Shown here piece by piece: positions 17,476-25,481 of a stretch of 64,000 nucleotides of DNA. Each line of letters starts with the position of its first letter. Within the stretch, counting starts at the first letter, position 1. This stretch comes from B10-G9 sp964627755 (GTDB taxonomy: Bacteria; Chloroflexota; Anaerolineae; Anaerolineales; UBA11858), in the NCBI GenBank assembly GCA_964627755.1, contig CAZVIH010000099.1:6311-70310 (forward strand). The letters are read 5' to 3'. The notes under the pieces are model-generated. The model ran no database searches, was not told the origin of the DNA, and saw only the letters and a program-made list of their open reading frames with translations. Made by a program: the position numbers and the translations under genes.

Positions 17476-20400
17476 TTATTTAGCAACTTCCAATCCAAGA
17501 GTGGCTTCTTCTCCCTCGAACTGGGCAGTCCCGCTGAAGGTGCTTTTGGCGGGGTCTCCTTCTTTCATCTCAAGCGTGAGAGTCTCTTCCATGATGTAAT
17601 CACGGTGGGTGGTGACAGCACTCTGCAGGGCTGGGGTTGCCTGGTACACCAGGTTGATCCGGTCGGCGATATCAAAATCAGCCTGTTTGCGGAAATCCTG
17701 GATACGCCGGACCATTTCCCGGGCCAGACCTTCTTCCCGGAGTGCGTCGGTGATCTCGGTTTCGATAGCCACAGTCAGAAGTTTGCTGTCTACGGTGGCC
17801 AGGCCTTCCGCGGCTACGGTTTGAACCAGCACCTCATCAGCTTCCAGCGAGATCTCTTCGTCCCCGACCTTGAGTGGTATGGGGCCGCCTTCGTTGGCCA
17901 GGGCAGCGACTTGATTGGGATCCAGCTTGGCAAGCGCAGCGGATACTTTGGGGAAATCAGCCCCATATTTTGGCCCCAGGATCTTGTTATTGGGAAGAAT
18001 TTTGTAGCCCAAAAGGGATTCAGCCTCCTGGACAAAAACCAGGTCCTTAACATTCAGCTCGTCCCGGACGATTTCGATTAATTCATCATCCAGTTCTGCC
18101 CGACCTTCCTTGACATGGACCAGCACCTGGGAGAGCGGCTGCCTGACCTTGATGCCGGCATTGCTGCGGGCGCTCAGGCCCTGGCTGGCGGTTTCACGAG
18201 CCAGTTTCATCTGTTCGATCAGCTTCAGGTCGATGGCTTTGGTATCTGCTTCGGGCCAGAGAGTGTGGTGAATGCTTTCCCGGGCTTCCGGGTAAACAGA
18301 CCGGACCAGATTCTGATAGATATCTTCCGTCAGGAAAGGAATCACCGGGGCTAGGGTGCGACTCATTTTGACCAGCACATGCCAGAGAGTGGCATAAGCA
18401 GTACTCTTGTCCTGATCGGTTTCAGTTTTCCAATAGCGTCTCCGGGAGCGGCGGACATACCAGTTGCTCAGGTCATCCAGCATGGATTCAAAAAGCAGGG
18501 TAGCATTGTAGGCGTTGGAGTTCTCAAATTCCTTGTTGACTTGTTCAACCGTCTGGTTCAAACGTCCCAGGATCCAGCGATCCAATGGGTTCCCGGATAT
18601 TGGTGTGGGCCCTTCCGGGGTATCCTTGTCAAAATCCTTTCCGTCCGGAGCCCAACCGTCGATTTCAGCATAGGTTGTAAAGAAGGAATATACGTTCCAG
18701 AAGGGGATGATAAATCGGCGTCGTGTTTCCTCGGCCCGATGGTAGCCAAAGAGCAGATTATTTTCAGGTTTGTGAGCGCAATACAACCAGCGCATGACAT
18801 CCACACCCATTTTGTCTGCAGCTTCGTTAAACTCGATCGAGTTACCCCAGGATTTATGCATTTCCCGGCCGTCTTCCGCCTGCAGACTGGCGTAGCTGAA
18901 GTTCTCCAGGAATGGCGGTGAACCATCCAATACTGTTCCCATGGCTAAGAGACTATAGAACCAGTTCCGGAACTGCCCAGGGAAGGATTCGCTGATCCAG
19001 TGGGCGGGATACCATTTTTCCCAGAACTCGGGATCAAACCGGTAGCTCAGGGTGGAGAAAGGAACGATGCCAGCATCAAGCCAGGGATTTCCCACATCGG
19101 GAACACGGGTCATCCTACCCCCGCATTGATCACAGGCGATGACAACCTCATCGATATAGGGCCGGTGAGGTGTATGACCTTTTAGTGCCTCGTATCCTTC
19201 TATGGCCCGTTCTTCCAGTTCATCATCATCACCGATAACGTGGAAATGATCACAATCCTCACAGACCCAGATTGGCAGGGCCAGGCCCCAGTAGCGTTTT
19301 TTGGAGATCATCCAATCATGCATGTTTTTAAGCCAATCCAGTTCCCGGGCATAGCCAAAATCAGGGATCCAGCGGATCTGGTCCACCACATCCATGATCT
19401 GATAGCGCAGGCTGGCCTCTTTTTCGACCTGGGTTAGCTCTTCCCGGGGTTTATCGTAACTCTCGCCCATGCTGATGAACCATTCGTCCACCAGACGGAA
19501 GACCAGTTCGGTCTTGCAGCGCCAGCAGGTGGGGTAGCGGTGGGTATAGGGCTCTACATGATATAAAACCCCTTTCTTTTCCAGATCTGCGAAGATATCG
19601 TCAGCGACATCGGACACATGTTTACCGGTCAGCCAATCAAAACTTTCAATGAAGTATCCCTCTTCGGTGAGGGGGGCAAGTCTGGGAAGGGGAGTTTCAA
19701 AGGAAAGCTGAAAGTCCTCCGCCCCGCAGCCGGGAGCTATATGCACAATGCCGGTGCCTTCTTCTTCACCGACCTCATCCCATAGAATGACCTGGTGGGC
19801 TTCCACGGCGCTTTGGGTGATACTCTCTTGAAGTGTCTTTATATCTGTCACTCCGCCTTTTGTTTGAGCTGCTGGCAGATCGTCAAATGGACCGTCAAAA
19901 GTCCATCCTTCCATCTCTGCGCCTTTGATCTCTCCCAGCACCTTATATTCTCCCCTTAACATTCCCATAGTACCTTTGGACAGGTAGACGATATGTTCCT
20001 GGCCTTGATTGGGCGCCGGGAGTAAGATCTGAACCTTGAGGTAAGTTAATTCTGGTCCAACTGCAGCGGCCACGTTGCTGGTCAGGGTCCAGGGTGTTGT
20101 TGTCCAGATCAGGAGGGATTCCCCGGGGCGTTCCCGCAAAGGGAAGCGCAATGTGACTGAACGGTGAGTAAGCTCGGCGTACCCGTCGGTCACGATTTCA
20201 TGCTGGCTGATAGCAGTGGCGCAGCGGGGACACCAGGGCATCACGTCTGCGCCCCGGTAGAGCCAATCATTCTGCCAGCATTTCTGGAGGAATTTCCAGA
20301 TCATGAAATTGTTTTCGTTGGAGAAAGTAAAGTAAGAACCGCCCAGCTCCTGCAAACCCAAACGGCCAACGATCTGTTCCACGGTATCGGTTACGGGCCC

Positions 20401-20916
20401 CTTCGATCCAGACACTGTGATTTCCTGCAGGGGATCGTCAATCAGTTTACCCGCCAGATCGCGCAGAGTTTCTGGTTTGTTCCAATCCATCCAGTAACCA
20501 AGGCGGATGGACTGCTCGGTCTGAACGGCAGCATACTGCAATACCCGGGCTTTGCATTCCCGGACGAACTTGGCCAGGCCGTAGCTTTCAATATCTTTTT
20601 TAGATTCAAACCCCTTCTCTTTTTCGACTTCCACCTCAACCCATAATCCCTGGCAGTCGAAACCGTTCTGGTAACGAAGTTCACGTCCCTTCATGGTCCA
20701 GAATCGATTGAATAGATCTTTATAGGTCCGCCCCCAACCGTGATGCACGCCCATGGGATTGTTGGCAGTGATGGGGCCATCGATAAAGGACCAGGGAGGC
20801 TGGCCTTTGTGCAGATCGCGTTGGGTCTGAAAGGCATTAATTTCTTCCCAGAACTTGAGGGTTTGGTGTTCCTGTTTTATAAAATTAACTTCGTTTGGCG
20901 CTTTTGTGATAGCCAT
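17476..20916 (-). CDS. ileS: Isoleucyl-tRNA synthetase
   Basis: A class I synthetase of 1146 residues, at the long end for the family. It has the HIGH-type motif PMGVHHGWG, an editing (CP1) domain, several zinc-ribbon-like pairs (CPRCATA, CWRCKTE, CEDCDHF, CDQCGGR), and an anticodon-binding region (NWYVRRSRRRYWK), followed by a long C-terminal extension. The KMSKS loop reads EMHKS (in GREMHKSWGNS), so the second lysine is kept but the first lysine and the serine are replaced. Expression is controlled by the T-box leader directly upstream, which supports the isoleucine assignment. RBS TGGAGGAAG lies before the ATG. Cytoplasmic. Confidence 0.93.
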   Translation of the reverse strand: MAITKAPNEVNFIKQEHQTLKFWEEINAFQTQRDLHKGQPPWSFIDGPITANNPMGVHHGWGRTYKDLFNRFWTMKGRELRYQNGFDCQGLWVEVEVEKEKGFESKKDIESYGLAKFVRECKARVLQYAAVQTEQSIRLGYWMDWNKPETLRDLAGKLIDDPLQEITVSGSKGPVTDTVEQIVGRLGLQELGGSYFTFSNENNFMIWKFLQKCWQNDWLYRGADVMPWCPRCATAISQHEIVTDGYAELTHRSVTLRFPLRERPGESLLIWTTTPWTLTSNVAAAVGPELTYLKVQILLPAPNQGQEHIVYLSKGTMGMLRGEYKVLGEIKGAEMEGWTFDGPFDDLPAAQTKGGVTDIKTLQESITQSAVEAHQVILWDEVGEEEGTGIVHIAPGCGAEDFQLSFETPLPRLAPLTEEGYFIESFDWLTGKHVSDVADDIFADLEKKGVLYHVEPYTHRYPTCWRCKTELVFRLVDEWFISMGESYDKPREELTQVEKEASLRYQIMDVVDQIRWIPDFGYARELDWLKNMHDWMISKKRYWGLALPIWVCEDCDHFHVIGDDDELEERAIEGYEALKGHTPHRPYIDEVVIACDQCGGRMTRVPDVGNPWLDAGIVPFSTLSYRFDPEFWEKWYPAHWISESFPGQFRNWFYSLLAMGTVLDGSPPFLENFSYASLQAEDGREMHKSWGNSIEFNEAADKMGVDVMRWLYCAHKPENNLLFGYHRAEETRRRFIIPFWNVYSFFTTYAEIDGWAPDGKDFDKDTPEGPTPISGNPLDRWILGRLNQTVEQVNKEFENSNAYNATLLFESMLDDLSNWYVRRSRRRYWKTETDQDKSTAYATLWHVLVKMSRTLAPVIPFLTEDIYQNLVRSVYPEARESIHHTLWPEADTKAIDLKLIEQMKLARETASQGLSARSNAGIKVRQPLSQVLVHVKEGRAELDDELIEIVRDELNVKDLVFVQEAESLLGYKILPNNKILGPKYGADFPKVSAALAKLDPNQVAALANEGGPIPLKVGDEEISLEADEVLVQTVAAEGLATVDSKLLTVAIETEITDALREEGLAREMVRRIQDFRKQADFDIADRINLVYQATPALQSAVTTHRDYIMEETLTLEMKEGDPAKSTFSGTAQFEGEEATLGLEVAK

Positions 20917-20924
20917 TCTTCCTC

Positions 20925-21235
20925 CAGAATAAAAACACTCTCATCCCTGTCGGGACGAGAGTGTAAAACTCACGCGGTACCACCCGGATTCCCGCTGGAA
21001 AGCGGGCTCTCAACGAGGGCTCACAATTGATCAAAATAGGCTTGTTGTTCAACCTCGCACCCTGGTAACGGGGGTGAATCCGGATCCCTTAATAACCTGT
21101 GGCGTTCAGTTCACGGCTCCGAAAGGATATTCAAGCTGGTTTTTCTGACCCGGCTTCCACCAGTTCCAGGTTCGCTGGCAGATGTTCCCAGCCCTACTCG
21201 TTTTCATCATCGCCTGTAATTAATATGATGGGGTG
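20925..21235 (-). ncRNA. T-box riboswitch leader of ileS
   Basis: The minus strand carries the T-box core GGGTGGTACCGCG (plus 20972-20984), preceded by a long structured leader with the GATGATGAAAACGAGTAGG start of stem I, and followed by a perfect terminator stem (ACACTCTCGTCCC with GGGATGAGAGTGT) and TTTTTATT just before the ileS RBS. A candidate specifier ATC (plus 21126-21128, in GAATATCC) matches isoleucine. In this family, uncharged tRNA-Ile pairs with the specifier and the T-box bulge and favours antitermination. Confidence 0.9.
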
Positions 21236-21264
21236 ATTATGCCATAAAGGTATGGGCTGGTCAA
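21236..21264 (-). promoter_or_regulatory. Promoter of the ileS T-box transcript
   Basis: TTGACC (plus 21259-21264), a spacer of exactly 17 bp and CATAAT (plus 21236-21241) precede the T-box RNA. The promoter sits immediately after the stop of the upstream MFS gene. Confidence 0.75.
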
Positions 21265-21268
21265 CGGT

Positions 21269-22543
21269 TCAGGGAGCGACCGATTCCAGGGCGATTAGGT
21301 CAGCAGCATCGTCAGCAATCTCAAAGCGGCTGCTGGATCTGGCCTGTAAACCGGCAAAAATGGCTGATGATACCAACATGAAAATACCGGCACCATACCA
21401 GACCCAGTTGGGATTATAGTTATCCATCACTACTCCAGCCAGGAGGGGACCAATGGCGTTAGGTATGGTCCAGCTAAATCCAAAAACTGCCATATACCTA
21501 CCGCGCATATCCTCAGGGGAAAGTTTGGCGACAACAGCCTGCCCGGTGGGAGAGACCAGCATTTCAGCAATGGTGATAATGATCATGGCGACGATAAAAA
21601 GCCAGAAAGCGGACACATAACCGTACATGGAGAAACCGACTGCATAGATGACCATGCCCCAGGCCATGATCTTCATGGGAGCAAATTTCTTGATGCGGCG
21701 GGAAATCCAGAATTGGAATAAGACCACCATGCTGGCGTTCATGCTCAGCAGCAGGCCGTATCCCGATTCGGGCAATCCGTGTACATCCCGTAAGAATACG
21801 GGAAGAGTGATGTTCATCTGCATATATGCCAGCACCATAAAGATCGAGGCAAGGATGTAAACCATGAAGACCCTGTCTTTGGCAACTTTAAAATATCCTC
21901 CCAGAGTTTCTGCCAGACTTTGTTCCCGCTGGGGTTGGCCGTCCGCCTGGAGCGCTGTTTCGGGTTTAGTTTCTGGAACAAAAGCAAGAATGATGATAGC
22001 TGTGATGCTGCTGAGGATCACATCTATGATGAAGAGCATGGTATAGGAGCGGGCTGCCACGAATCCACCAATGGCTGGGCCAATAGCCACAGCCAGGTTG
22101 GCGATCACACGCAGGATACCAAAACCATCAATACGTTTATCTTCTGGCAGAATATCTGTGATCATGGCCTGGTGAGCAGGACCAGCCATGTTGCCGAATA
22201 AACCAACGATCAATCCGGCCAGATATATAAAATCCAATGATGGAGCAAAAGCCAGCAGCAAGGTACTGGCGGCGCTGATCACCAGACCAAACAGGATCAT
22301 AACCTTTCGACCGAATTTATCTGTTAGGGCCCCGCCAAGCAGACTGCCGACCAGGCTGCTGATGGCCATGATAGAAAACATCACCCCGACCTCGGTCATG
22401 CCGACGTTGTATTTATAGGTGATGTACAGTCCAAAGAAGGGGAACATTAACGCTCCCCCCAGATTATCGATAAACATGCCCAGCATGATCAGCCAGAATG
22501 TCCGCGGGTATTCCTGATAGATGGATCTAAGTTTATTTATCAT
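21269..22543 (-). CDS. MFS transporter (drug:H+ antiporter type)
   Basis: A 424-residue inner-membrane protein with about 12 TM segments. It carries the MFS loop 2-3 signature GGALTDKFGRKVMI and a second GRxxG-like segment (LTDKFG / EDMRGRYMAVFGF). The overall arrangement suits an exporter of drugs or metabolites, but no substrate can be named. The start at 22543 has a weak GGAT-type RBS. It is followed on the same strand by the independent ileS promoter, and upstream is divergent to the iron locus. Confidence 0.85.
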   Translation of the reverse strand: MINKLRSIYQEYPRTFWLIMLGMFIDNLGGALMFPFFGLYITYKYNVGMTEVGVMFSIMAISSLVGSLLGGALTDKFGRKVMILFGLVISAASTLLLAFAPSLDFIYLAGLIVGLFGNMAGPAHQAMITDILPEDKRIDGFGILRVIANLAVAIGPAIGGFVAARSYTMLFIIDVILSSITAIIILAFVPETKPETALQADGQPQREQSLAETLGGYFKVAKDRVFMVYILASIFMVLAYMQMNITLPVFLRDVHGLPESGYGLLLSMNASMVVLFQFWISRRIKKFAPMKIMAWGMVIYAVGFSMYGYVSAFWLFIVAMIIITIAEMLVSPTGQAVVAKLSPEDMRGRYMAVFGFSWTIPNAIGPLLAGVVMDNYNPNWVWYGAGIFMLVSSAIFAGLQARSSSRFEIADDAADLIALESVAP

Positions 22544-22726
22544 AATTATCCAATTTTACCTGATATTTCGGCTAATAGTTTTGAATTGTAGCATTAAACT
22601 TAAATAAGTCAATGCTAATATTGAATATATTGATTATTATATAAATAAATTCAATTTATGTATTAAAAAACCTTATTTTAGTCCCTGAATCTAGATATTT
22701 TATCCAAAGTAAGGGGAAATTTACCC

Positions 22727-22759
22727 TTGACAAAATATTAGATTAGTCTAAAATATAAT
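22727..22759 (+). promoter_or_regulatory. Iron-locus promoter with DtxR-type operator
   Basis: TTGACA (22727-22732), a 16-bp spacer and TAAAAT (22749-22754) form a strong promoter. Overlapping the spacer and -10, positions 22738-22756 read TTAGATTAGTCTAAAATAT, matching 15 of 19 positions of the DtxR/IdeR iron-box consensus (TTAGGTTAGCCTAACCTAA). Binding of an iron-loaded DtxR-type repressor here would block RNA polymerase. The rest of 22544-22726 is AT-rich with nothing else recognisable. Confidence 0.75.
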
Positions 22760-22784
22760 TTAGTATAACAAAAATGGAGTCGCA

Positions 22785-23480
22785 ATGAACAGGCAGTTGT
22801 CAGATACGGTACAGGATTACTTAAAGGTTATTTATGACCTGTCTGCTGATAATCAACGGGTGGGTACTGGGCAAATTGCCGAAATACTGAATGTGAGTCC
22901 GGCATCAGTAACAGATATGTTCCAGCGTTTGGCGTGTGAAAATCCACCCCTGCTGGATTACGTGAAACACCAGGGTGTGGCCCTAACTGATGATGGACAA
23001 AAAGCAGCCCTGGAAACCATCCGACACCACCGCTTACTGGAATTATTTTTACATAAGGTCCTGGGGTATTCCTGGGACGAGGTCCACACCGAAGCAGATA
23101 GGCTGGAACATGTAATCTCTGAGGAATTCGAAGAGCGAGTGGCAGTTGTCCTGGGGGATCCCCAGTGGGGATTACACGGTAAGCCAATCCCATCCCGGAG
23201 TCTGGTGATGCCTGATCTTGATACCAGTTATTTGCGGGATCTGCGCCCCGGTCAGTCCGGTGTGGTTCATTCAGTTAATGATGATGATCCGGGTTTGCTG
23301 CGTTATTTAGAGTCTCGGGGCTTGGTCCCGGGAACTTCATTTGAAGTGATCGATTATTCACCATATGATGACAATCTCCATATTCGTATAAAGGGAGAGA
23401 ATGATGTTGTTGTTCTGGGTACCAGTGTTACAGTCCAGATCCGGGTTGAAGTCCTGGATTCGGCAGTGGATAAGGAGTAA
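22785..23480 (+). CDS. DtxR-family iron-dependent regulator
   Basis: A 231-residue transcriptional repressor. The N-terminal winged helix (residues about 1-65, with VGTGQIAEILNVSPASVTDM) binds DNA; the dimerisation/metal domain (about 66-145) includes the typical HHRLLELFLHKVLGYSWDEV and EADRLEHVISEE segments; and the C-terminal SH3-like FeoA domain spans about 150-225 (LRPGQSGVVHSVNDDDPGLL). It is expected to sense Fe(II) (or Mn) and to repress the downstream feo genes and itself, because a DtxR-type box overlaps its promoter. It sits 2 bp before the next gene of the same operon. Confidence 0.9.
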   Translation: MNRQLSDTVQDYLKVIYDLSADNQRVGTGQIAEILNVSPASVTDMFQRLACENPPLLDYVKHQGVALTDDGQKAALETIRHHRLLELFLHKVLGYSWDEVHTEADRLEHVISEEFEERVAVVLGDPQWGLHGKPIPSRSLVMPDLDTSYLRDLRPGQSGVVHSVNDDDPGLLRYLESRGLVPGTSFEVIDYSPYDDNLHIRIKGENDVVVLGTSVTVQIRVEVLDSAVDKE

Positions 23481-23482
23481 TA

Positions 23483-24505
23483 ATGATTGACCCCCTGATC
23501 GCTTTATTAATTGGTATTGGTGTGTTGTTGGTGGCCGGTTTTGCCTTCTGGCCCCAGTCTGGGTTGTTCTGGAAGCTCCAGAAAAGACAGGAATTAACTG
23601 AGAAGGTCTTGATAGAGGATACTTTGAAATATATCTTCAAATGTGAGCGCAATCATAAGACCGCTACCGTAGAAAGCCTGGCAGGAGCGCTCTCTACCAG
23701 TCTGGCACAAGCCTCAGAAATACTGGCTTTAACCCAGGCAAGAGGTTTGTTGGAGTTAAGTGAAAACAGTTTCAGTTTAACGGACGCAGGCAAAAGAACC
23801 GCTACCCAGATCGTCCGAGCTCACCGATTATGGGAACGCTATCTGGCTGATACTACTGGCTATGATGAAGGAGATTGGCATCAGCAGGCAGAAAGATTGG
23901 AACACAAACTCTCTGAAGAAGAAATGGATCGTTTATCTGCCAGCTTGGGGCATCCCACTCATGATCCGCATGGAGATCCAATTCCAACCAGGCGTGGAGA
24001 ATGGATTTCTCATGGAGGTATACCCTTATCCGATCTGGCGTTGGGGACTCTATCCAGGATAGTTCATATTGAAGATGAGCCGGATGTGATCTACGCCCAG
24101 ATCGTTGCCGAAGATCTGCACTTAAATATGGTGGTGGAGGTCGATGAGATCTCAGCCAACCGGATCCGGTTCTGGACCAACGATCAAGAACATGTCCTGG
24201 CGCCTATCGTGGCGGCCAATATCTCAGTAGTTCCCCTCGCGGAAGAAAACAATGATCTTCAAATCGAAGGGGTTCCCCTGGATTCCCTCCAGCCTGGTCA
24301 GTCTGGTATTGTCACTGGTATTTCTTCCCTCAGCCGCGGTGTTGAGCGCAGGAGGCTTTTTGATCTGGGAATTATTCCGGGCACAGAGATTGATGTTGAG
24401 ATGGTCAATCCAGGCGGGGATCCTACAGCTTACAGGATCAGGGGTTCGGTGATCGCTTTGAGAAACAGTCAAGCCCGGCAAATCAGGGTAAAAATGGATT
24501 ATTGA
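23483..24505 (+). CDS. Membrane-anchored DtxR/FeoA-like protein
   Basis: A 340-residue protein with an N-terminal TM helix (about 5-24), a winged-helix and metal-domain region resembling DtxR (about 40-170: VESLAGALSTSLAQASEIL, RAHRLWERYLADTTGYDEGD, EQAERLEHKLSEEE-like), and two FeoA-like SH3 domains (about 180-255 and 265-340, the second with LQPGQSGIVTGISSLS and LFDLGIIPGTEIDVEM). FeoA domains normally assist FeoB; here one is combined with a DNA-binding-like region tethered to the membrane. It lies between the soluble DtxR gene and feoB. It may act as the FeoA component, as a membrane-bound sensor, or both. It could also have lost DNA binding. Confidence 0.8.
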   Translation: MIDPLIALLIGIGVLLVAGFAFWPQSGLFWKLQKRQELTEKVLIEDTLKYIFKCERNHKTATVESLAGALSTSLAQASEILALTQARGLLELSENSFSLTDAGKRTATQIVRAHRLWERYLADTTGYDEGDWHQQAERLEHKLSEEEMDRLSASLGHPTHDPHGDPIPTRRGEWISHGGIPLSDLALGTLSRIVHIEDEPDVIYAQIVAEDLHLNMVVEVDEISANRIRFWTNDQEHVLAPIVAANISVVPLAEENNDLQIEGVPLDSLQPGQSGIVTGISSLSRGVERRRLFDLGIIPGTEIDVEMVNPGGDPTAYRIRGSVIALRNSQARQIRVKMDY

Positions 24506-24553
24506 ACCGGCGATAACCTTTACTGGTTGAAATTCAAAAAAAGGAAAAATCCT

Positions 24554-25432
24554 ATGGATCAGGAAATAGATAAAAAACAACTAGAAGGATCGGGTCTCGC
24601 AGGTATTACCGCAGATTGCGCCAGCTGTCCGGTCCATCATGCGGCTAACTTAAAGAAACTGGGCGTGGATATGGAAAACTGGGATTTTGTAGTCGCTCTG
24701 GCGGGAAATCCCAATACAGGGAAAAGCACGGTATTTAACGCCCTGACCGGATTAAGGCAGCATACCGGAAACTGGCCTGGAAAGACGGTTACCCGGGCCG
24801 AAGGCGGCTTTGAATATGCGGAAAAACGCTATAAACTGGTTGACCTGCCTGGGACCTATTCCCTGTTGGCTACCAGTTTGGATGAAGAGATCGCCCGGGA
24901 TTTTATCCTCTTTGCGAAGCCGGACGTCACCATTGTTGTGGTGGATGCCTCCCGGCTGGAAAGGAATCTGAACCTGGTGCTCCAGGTGCTTGAAATAACG
25001 AACCGGGTTGTGATCTGCCTAAATTTGATGGATGAAGCGGACCGGCATCAAATGAAAGTAGATCCCCGCCGATTGGCCCGAGATCTGGGTGTCCCAGTAG
25101 TGCCAACAGTTGCTCGTTACGATGAAGGTCTGGAAGATTTACTGGCCGCAATTCATGAGGTTGCAGATGGTGTTACTCTTGCCAAACCCTATCATGTAAA
25201 CTATGACAATCCAAAATTGGACCGGGCAGTATCTCAACTGGTTACTCAAATCAAGGAAGTATTTCCGGGGGTGCCCAATGCCCGCTGGGTTGCCTTGCGC
25301 TTGCTTGATGGTGATGAAAGGATTATCCAGGCTGTTGAAGATGGCGAATTGGGAGATCTCACATATACACAGGATGATCTGGATGGGGCTAGCGGGAGTC
25401 ATGTTTCTCATAAAAGCGGATTTGCACAGTGA
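24554..25432 (+). CDS. feoB: FeoB GTPase-domain protein (split FeoB, N-terminal part)
   Basis: A 292-residue cytosolic G-protein part of the ferrous iron transporter. G1 is GNPNTGKSTVFNALTG, G3 is DLPGTYSL, G4-like is NLMDEAD, and the switch region (QHTGNWPGKTVTRAEG) is typical of FeoB. Near the N-terminus is a CASCP segment. The frame opens with a TTG at 24527, but the ATG at 24554 has AAGGA 8 bp upstream and is preferred. The protein ends where the NFeoB helical domain would lead into the membrane part, which is encoded by the next gene starting 49 bp later. The stop codon and separate RBS suggest a true split rather than a frameshift. Confidence 0.88.
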   Translation: MDQEIDKKQLEGSGLAGITADCASCPVHHAANLKKLGVDMENWDFVVALAGNPNTGKSTVFNALTGLRQHTGNWPGKTVTRAEGGFEYAEKRYKLVDLPGTYSLLATSLDEEIARDFILFAKPDVTIVVVDASRLERNLNLVLQVLEITNRVVICLNLMDEADRHQMKVDPRRLARDLGVPVVPTVARYDEGLEDLLAAIHEVADGVTLAKPYHVNYDNPKLDRAVSQLVTQIKEVFPGVPNARWVALRLLDGDERIIQAVEDGELGDLTYTQDDLDGASGSHVSHKSGFAQ

Positions 25433-25481
25433 TCGGCATTATTTTGATCAGCAAATATTTGATAACTAAGCAGGTGTATTT

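Noticed and set aside
24527..24553. TTG start for the FeoB GTPase protein
   Set aside because: No RBS before it, while the ATG at 24554 has AAGGA at 8 bp.
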